Positions 59,975 to 64,000 of a DNA stretch of 64,000 nt are shown piece after piece. Under the pieces are notes generated by a model, which made no database searches, had not been told where the DNA came from, and saw only the letters and a program-made list of their open reading frames with translations. How positions within the stretch are numbered: position 1 is the first letter of the stretch; each line of letters begins with the position of its first letter. The DNA comes from Myotis daubentonii. Its lineage: Eukaryota; Chordata; Mammalia; Chiroptera; Vespertilionidae. The position numbers were made by a program, and so were the translations under genes. Where the stretch lies: the NCBI RefSeq assembly GCF_963259705.1, contig NC_081850.1, positions 41,749,167 through 41,813,166 on the forward strand. Direction: 5' to 3'.

Positions 59975-61135
59975 GTATATGAAGGCTTTCTAAATGCAAT
60001 CACATTACAGATCCTCAGTTTTCTGACATTTCCTCTGAGAAACCTGGTTCCTTTTTTTCACCTTCCCTTTCATAATAACCCCACTTCCTCTGCACAAAAG
60101 AGAGACCAAACTCTCACTCATTGCAAATAATTTCATTATGTACATGGTTCCCAAGATGGAGAAACTTTCATTGCACTAAAACCCAGGGACAATTTGAAAT
60201 ATTGATTTTAATATTGAGAAAGGGAATGATTCTAATGAGTGGGCAAAATATTTTTGTAAATCGGGTAGTTTCCATGTCTTTACTTTCAACAAAAATTATA
60301 GACCTAATAGACTTGGCAGTTATAAATCATTAAAAATTATTTGGATGATAGAATGCTATGTGATTTGAGACATATACTTCAGAAGGAGTTTAAAGAAGTG
60401 AGTTAAGTTGCTATGGCAAGATTAGTTCCACTTGCATGTACATAGTTATGCAAATACATTTTTCAATACTTAAATTTCTAAAACCAAAAATAAGAATAGA
60501 AGTGATGCTAAACTCCACTACAGTCTAGTAGTAACTAATAGACAAGTATAGGTAGTAGAATTAACTGGAAGAAAAATAAAGCCTCATCTGGCTTATTACA
60601 AGTTGAATTTCCTTTAAATTTATGTTTAATAAATATAGAATTTGTAATATATTTGTGTAATTCTTATCAATTGTGATTTAGTGATAATGATAACAATAAA
60701 TCAATCCAGAAGTAATGTTAACACTCAGGACTCATGTCTGCAGGAGGGGGGGGGAATGTTAAATATAAATATAAATACATATTTTTGTTGCAGAGAAGTA
60801 CAACCAGGTGATTAATAAAAGACTTTCAAATATAAAAATTTTGATATTAGAATAAAATTGTGTGTGAGGAGTGAAATGAAAATATGAATTTAAGGAGAAA
60901 ATATATATATAGTAAAATTTCTATTACAGAAGTCCTTATTTATGATTTTCTTTTCAAATGTATCATATGGATATCAAAACACTTTGAGATTTAGATTCCA
61001 TTAATATATTTAAAGAGTGATCAGTTTTATTGTAAAACATATCATCTAACATGCCTCAGAACTGCATCCTTTTGCAGTGGCACAGTATGTATTCTATAGT
61101 CTGCTTTTACAAGAGTTCCAGGTTGAAGGGGAATG
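59975..61135. other. AT-rich intronic DNA, nothing recognised
   Basis: No exon or repeat assigned. A 9-10 base G run lies at about 60,746 and an AT run at about 60,900. Confidence 0.4.
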
Positions 61136-61362
61136 CTCCAAGACAGCCGTGGGCAAACTACGGCCTGCGGGCCGGATTCGGCCCGTTTGAAATGAATAAA
61201 ACTAAAAAAAAAGACCATACCCTTTTATGTAATGATGTTTACTTTGAATTTATATTAGTTCACACAAACACTCCATCCATGCTTTTGTTCCGGCCCTCCG
61301 GTCCAGTTTAAGAACCCATTGTGGCCCTTGGGTCAAAAAGTTTGCCCACCCCTACTCCAAGA
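61136..61362. mobile_element. Non-autonomous hAT element with perfect 8-bp target duplication
   Basis: The element body is 61144-61354 (211 bp). It begins CAGCCGTGGGCAAACTACGG and ends AGTTTGCCCACCCCTA, so the terminal inverted repeats share GTGGGCAAACT; the last base is mutated from the expected G. CTCCAAGA is duplicated exactly at 61136-61143 and 61355-61362. The 8-bp duplication and CAG...CTG-type ends define the hAT superfamily. Too short for a transposase, it resembles the young bat hAT MITEs. Confidence 0.93.
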
Positions 61363-61702
61363 CCACAATTCCTAGTTCATGGTGGTTTGCCCTATTTTTT
61401 TCTGGTCCTAATTGCTGGCATCCTAACTGCTTAGGAACTGCATTAGATTGAGTGCTTAGGTAACAGCTGTTTCAAACTCTAAGAAGAACCAAGAATGATA
61501 AGCTGTTCTCTATGAACTTCTCTGAGATGACCAGGCGTAGTCATACCTGAGAGGCTTGGACAGTAATCAACTGTCCATTTCACCCATGTTTCTAAAGTTG
61601 CAATGGTCTGTAGAAGTTCTAGATGACCACCAATCTCGGAATCAGTGGTATAAAAACAATATTGTCCTCAAAAAAGAGGTACTTCAGGACATTCCACTAA
61701 AT

Positions 61703-61914
61703 CAGGAGTCTGCAAACTTTTTCTGTAAAGCCCAGAGAGTAATGTTTTAGACTTTATGGCCCATGTGGTCTCTGTCTCAACTACTCAGTTTTGATGCAGT
61801 AACACCAAAGCAGCCACAGTCAATATGTAAATGAACAATCATGGCTGTGTTAATAAAACTTCATTTACAAAAACAGATGGCAGGCTAAGTGTGGTGGGCA
61901 GTTTCTCGCTGACC
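61703..61914. repeat. Old hAT-Charlie MITE
   Basis: CAGGAGTCTGCAAACTTTTTC, TGTAAAGCCCAGAGAG, TTTATGGCCCATGTGGTCTC, CTGTCTCAACTACTCAG, AGCAGCCACAGTCAATATG, GGCTGTGTTAATAAAACTTC and a decayed inverted terminus (GGGCAGTTTCTCGCTGACC). A common eutherian hAT-Charlie MITE. I do not fix the subfamily name. Confidence 0.85.
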
Positions 61915-61917
61915 TCA

Positions 61918-62030
61918 TACTGGACTGTCAATTCCCTGAGGACAGGATCCACATCTTACTGAGCTTTGTATTCCCATCACCCAGCACAAAATCTGACATC
62001 CAATAAATGTTAAGTAACTGAATGAAAGTT
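61918..62030 (+). repeat. L2 3' end
   Basis: GTCAATTCCCTGAGGACAGG, TTTGTATTCCCATCACCCAGC, ACATCCAATAAATGTTAAG, GAATGAA follow the L2 3' end in order. Confidence 0.8.
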
Positions 62031-62754
62031 TCAAGATTTAAGAGAATAACAGTATATTAAAAAAAATACGCTGAAATACCACAGAGGAGAATAAGCAAAG
62101 AATTATAAACCTCATAGAGCTTAGATATTAGCCAAGGAGCTCTATTTCTAGAAGTACTAGGCAGCTTGGCCACAATTAATAGAATGAGTCTGCAGTATAT
62201 TATTTATACACATATCTATGTTGAATAATTAGTTAATATTCAGGTATAACTTCTTATATATTTATCTTCTCTATGTTTTGAGTCTGTGTTCTTAACCATT
62301 GCAGAGTGCTGTCATTTTCTTAAAGAAGTAAACTCCTGAGGTTTCTAAAGAACAGATGTGAATTGTTAGCTAATAATACAACACAATATGCCATTGCCCA
62401 AGGACCCCTGTAACTGGTAAAATCTAGATGAGTTAAGAAGAGAGAAGGTCAATGTTACAGTGATAGGATGAACTTTGTGGGAAGTCACATTGAACTAAAC
62501 CCTCACATTGGGCAGAATTTTATCAGCAAGGAACCTCAAGCTTTTCAGGTGGAAGGATGGAGCGAACAGAAGTTTGGGGACAACATTGTAAGGCGGAAGT
62601 TGTATGTGTCTCTAGCACCTCAAATGAAACAAAGTGTAAAAGAAGAAACTGACTTTTACTTCACGCTTACTATGTGTCAGATTATGTCCTTGAACACATA
62701 GGGGGCTATTTACAATCCCAGACATGAAAGTGGGACTGTCAAGTTTCAATCAGC

Positions 62755-62925
62755 CTTTCCTACTGTATGGGTGGATCTGGGCAATTTACTTAACTTCTCT
62801 GAGTCTCAATTTTTTGTAAAATGAAGATAAATACCTGAATCATGAGGTCATTGTAAGGGTTGAATTACATGAAATAACAGTAGGAAGTATTTACATAGTG
62901 CCTTGGTATTTAATCCTCATTAAGT
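62755..62925 (+). repeat. MIR SINE
   Basis: TCTGGGCAATTTACTTAAC, TTCTCTGAGTCTCAATTTTTTG, TAAAATGAAGATAAATACC, GTAAGGGTTGAATTACATG, ACATAGTGCCTTGG follow the MIR body and 3' part. Confidence 0.85.
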
Positions 62926-62939
62926 GCTTTATTTTTGTT

Positions 62940-63050
62940 CTTTAATATTTATTGTCACAAAACAATATGAAGTGTTGTTGTCTCTATGATGCAAATGAAA
63001 AAGCTAAGGTTCAGAGAGTCTCAGACCAACGCCTACAACATATGTTTAAT
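62940..63050 (-). repeat. MIR SINE, minus strand
   Basis: The plus strand has ATTGTCACAAAACAATATG, AGCTAAGGTTCAGAGAGTC, the reverse-complement MIR order. It lies 15-20 bp from a plus-strand MIR, an unrelated older insertion. Confidence 0.65.
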
Positions 63051-63059
63051 TTTCCAAGG

Positions 63060-64000
63060 AGAATGGACTTCCCAGAGAGTTCTCATTGGGAAGCAGAGAC
63101 TTGGTTAGATAGAGAAAAGAATTGAGCGATGCTGATATGTCAAATTAAAAGCTCTGTTGTACTAAAATGAATTTAGAATGTTGAGGCTCTAATGTTTGAG
63201 CTTTGGAAAAAATGGAATATATGACTATACCCTGTTTAAAACTTGCACTTAACAAAATAGGGGTCACTGGATAGAAAGAGTCAAGAAAAAGTAGAGAGAC
63301 GGGGTCTGGAGACTTGGTTTGGCCTATGCCCGCATCCCAGGTTTAGCTGATCTCTCAGTTGCCCCCTTAGACCTGCCTCATAGGAAGTGTCCTCACTTTC
63401 ACCTAACAGGTTTTAATGTACCTGTCAACTTGATTTTAAAACATGGATTGAGTACAGCAATACATCCAATTACAGAGAAGAAACTCAAGATTGTTACGAT
63501 TTATTTACATTTGTTCAGTGAGATCTGGTTGAAAAGCTTATAGACTCAACATTTACCAGATATAAATTGCAATGTTTCCTCACATTCCATCCCACTGAAT
63601 ATTATTATACTCATCAGGTATTTTGGGGTTGTTTCTTTGTTTTTGTGGCTATGGAATGTTGATCTGTTCTTTTGGGGGAGCTCACCACCTTTTAAATGGG
63701 AACTATCTAATATTTCATTTTACTATACTTTGCACACAAACTTTAAAGATCTCACCAAATTATTTTTCTTTCTTTCCTCTTCTTCCCACTAAAAATTATA
63801 ACTCCTCCAAAATTTCATTTGAATCTACTTTCAAATATACACTGCGAAATGCATGTGCGATTAACGATTAAAAAAAAAACACCCCTCAAGTTCTCCATTA
63901 TTATAACAAACAAATGCTTGCATTCATCATTTAATTTTTAGGATTCCTATTGGGGGGTTCATAATTTCAATGGTGCTTTCTGCCATAATGGAAGATACTG
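63060..64000. other. AT-rich intronic DNA, nothing recognised
   Basis: No exon, repeat family or regulatory element that I can support. Frames at 63,319-63,543 and 63,623-63,871 are unsupported. Confidence 0.4.

Larger units (their letters stand above)
44633..64000 (+). other. Inferred intron 1, runs off the window
   Basis: No splice-bounded, coding-like segment was recognised in this stretch. It starts GC-rich and becomes AT-rich after about 47,900. Repeats inside are listed separately. That it is all one intron follows only from the absence of a recognised exon 2. Confidence 0.5.

Overview
This is a nuclear genomic window from a mammal, almost certainly a vespertilionid bat. The diagnosis rests on three repeat types seen together: tRNA-derived VES-type SINEs with intact target-site duplications, short non-autonomous HeliBat-type Helitrons (5' TC, a GTGCAC...GTGCAC hairpin, 3' CTAG, inserted between A and T), and a non-autonomous hAT with a perfect 8-bp target duplication. 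Older mammal-wide repeats (MIR, L2, L1 3' ends, hAT-Charlie, a decayed LTR) lie underneath. I see no complete protein-coding gene. The short reading frames across the window are chance frames, repeat-derived frames or GC-island frames.

Layout. Positions 1-43,500 are AT-rich intergenic DNA: Helitrons at 1,877, 10,386, 29,442, 36,444 and 39,791; VES SINEs at 9,811, about 26,415, 31,347, 37,112, 37,425 and 40,676; L1 fragments; an LTR-like block at 15,110-15,960; and a 261-base pure-purine tract at 25,883. Positions 43,560-47,700 form a large CpG island with a recognisable promoter (inverted CCAAT box, GC boxes, TATA-like box near 43,952). A long 5' UTR ends at a strong splice donor, GAG|GTAAGC, at 44,632/44,633. 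This looks like the first exon of a gene on the + strand, of which only the exon end is coding, if any of it is. I could not identify the gene. The remaining 19 kb reads as its first intron, with one young VES SINE (52,488), a hAT element (61,144) and old repeats.

Most noteworthy: (1) a roughly 225-bp, nearly identical inverted duplication (10,701-10,925 and 11,053-11,276) embedded in the G-rich tract of a young L1 3' end, copying flanking DNA, the L1 target duplication and the end of a Helitron; (2) a Helitron at 29,442 carrying two 3' ends in inverted orientation (53-bp arms); (3) a composite VES insertion at 31,347-31,836 with one outer target duplication, enclosing a partial SINE, foreign DNA related to sequence 1.8 kb away, and a complete SINE; (4) a Helitron with an internal minisatellite; (5) a 37-bp diverged direct repeat inside the CpG island. 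No CRISPR array, operon or prokaryotic system is present.
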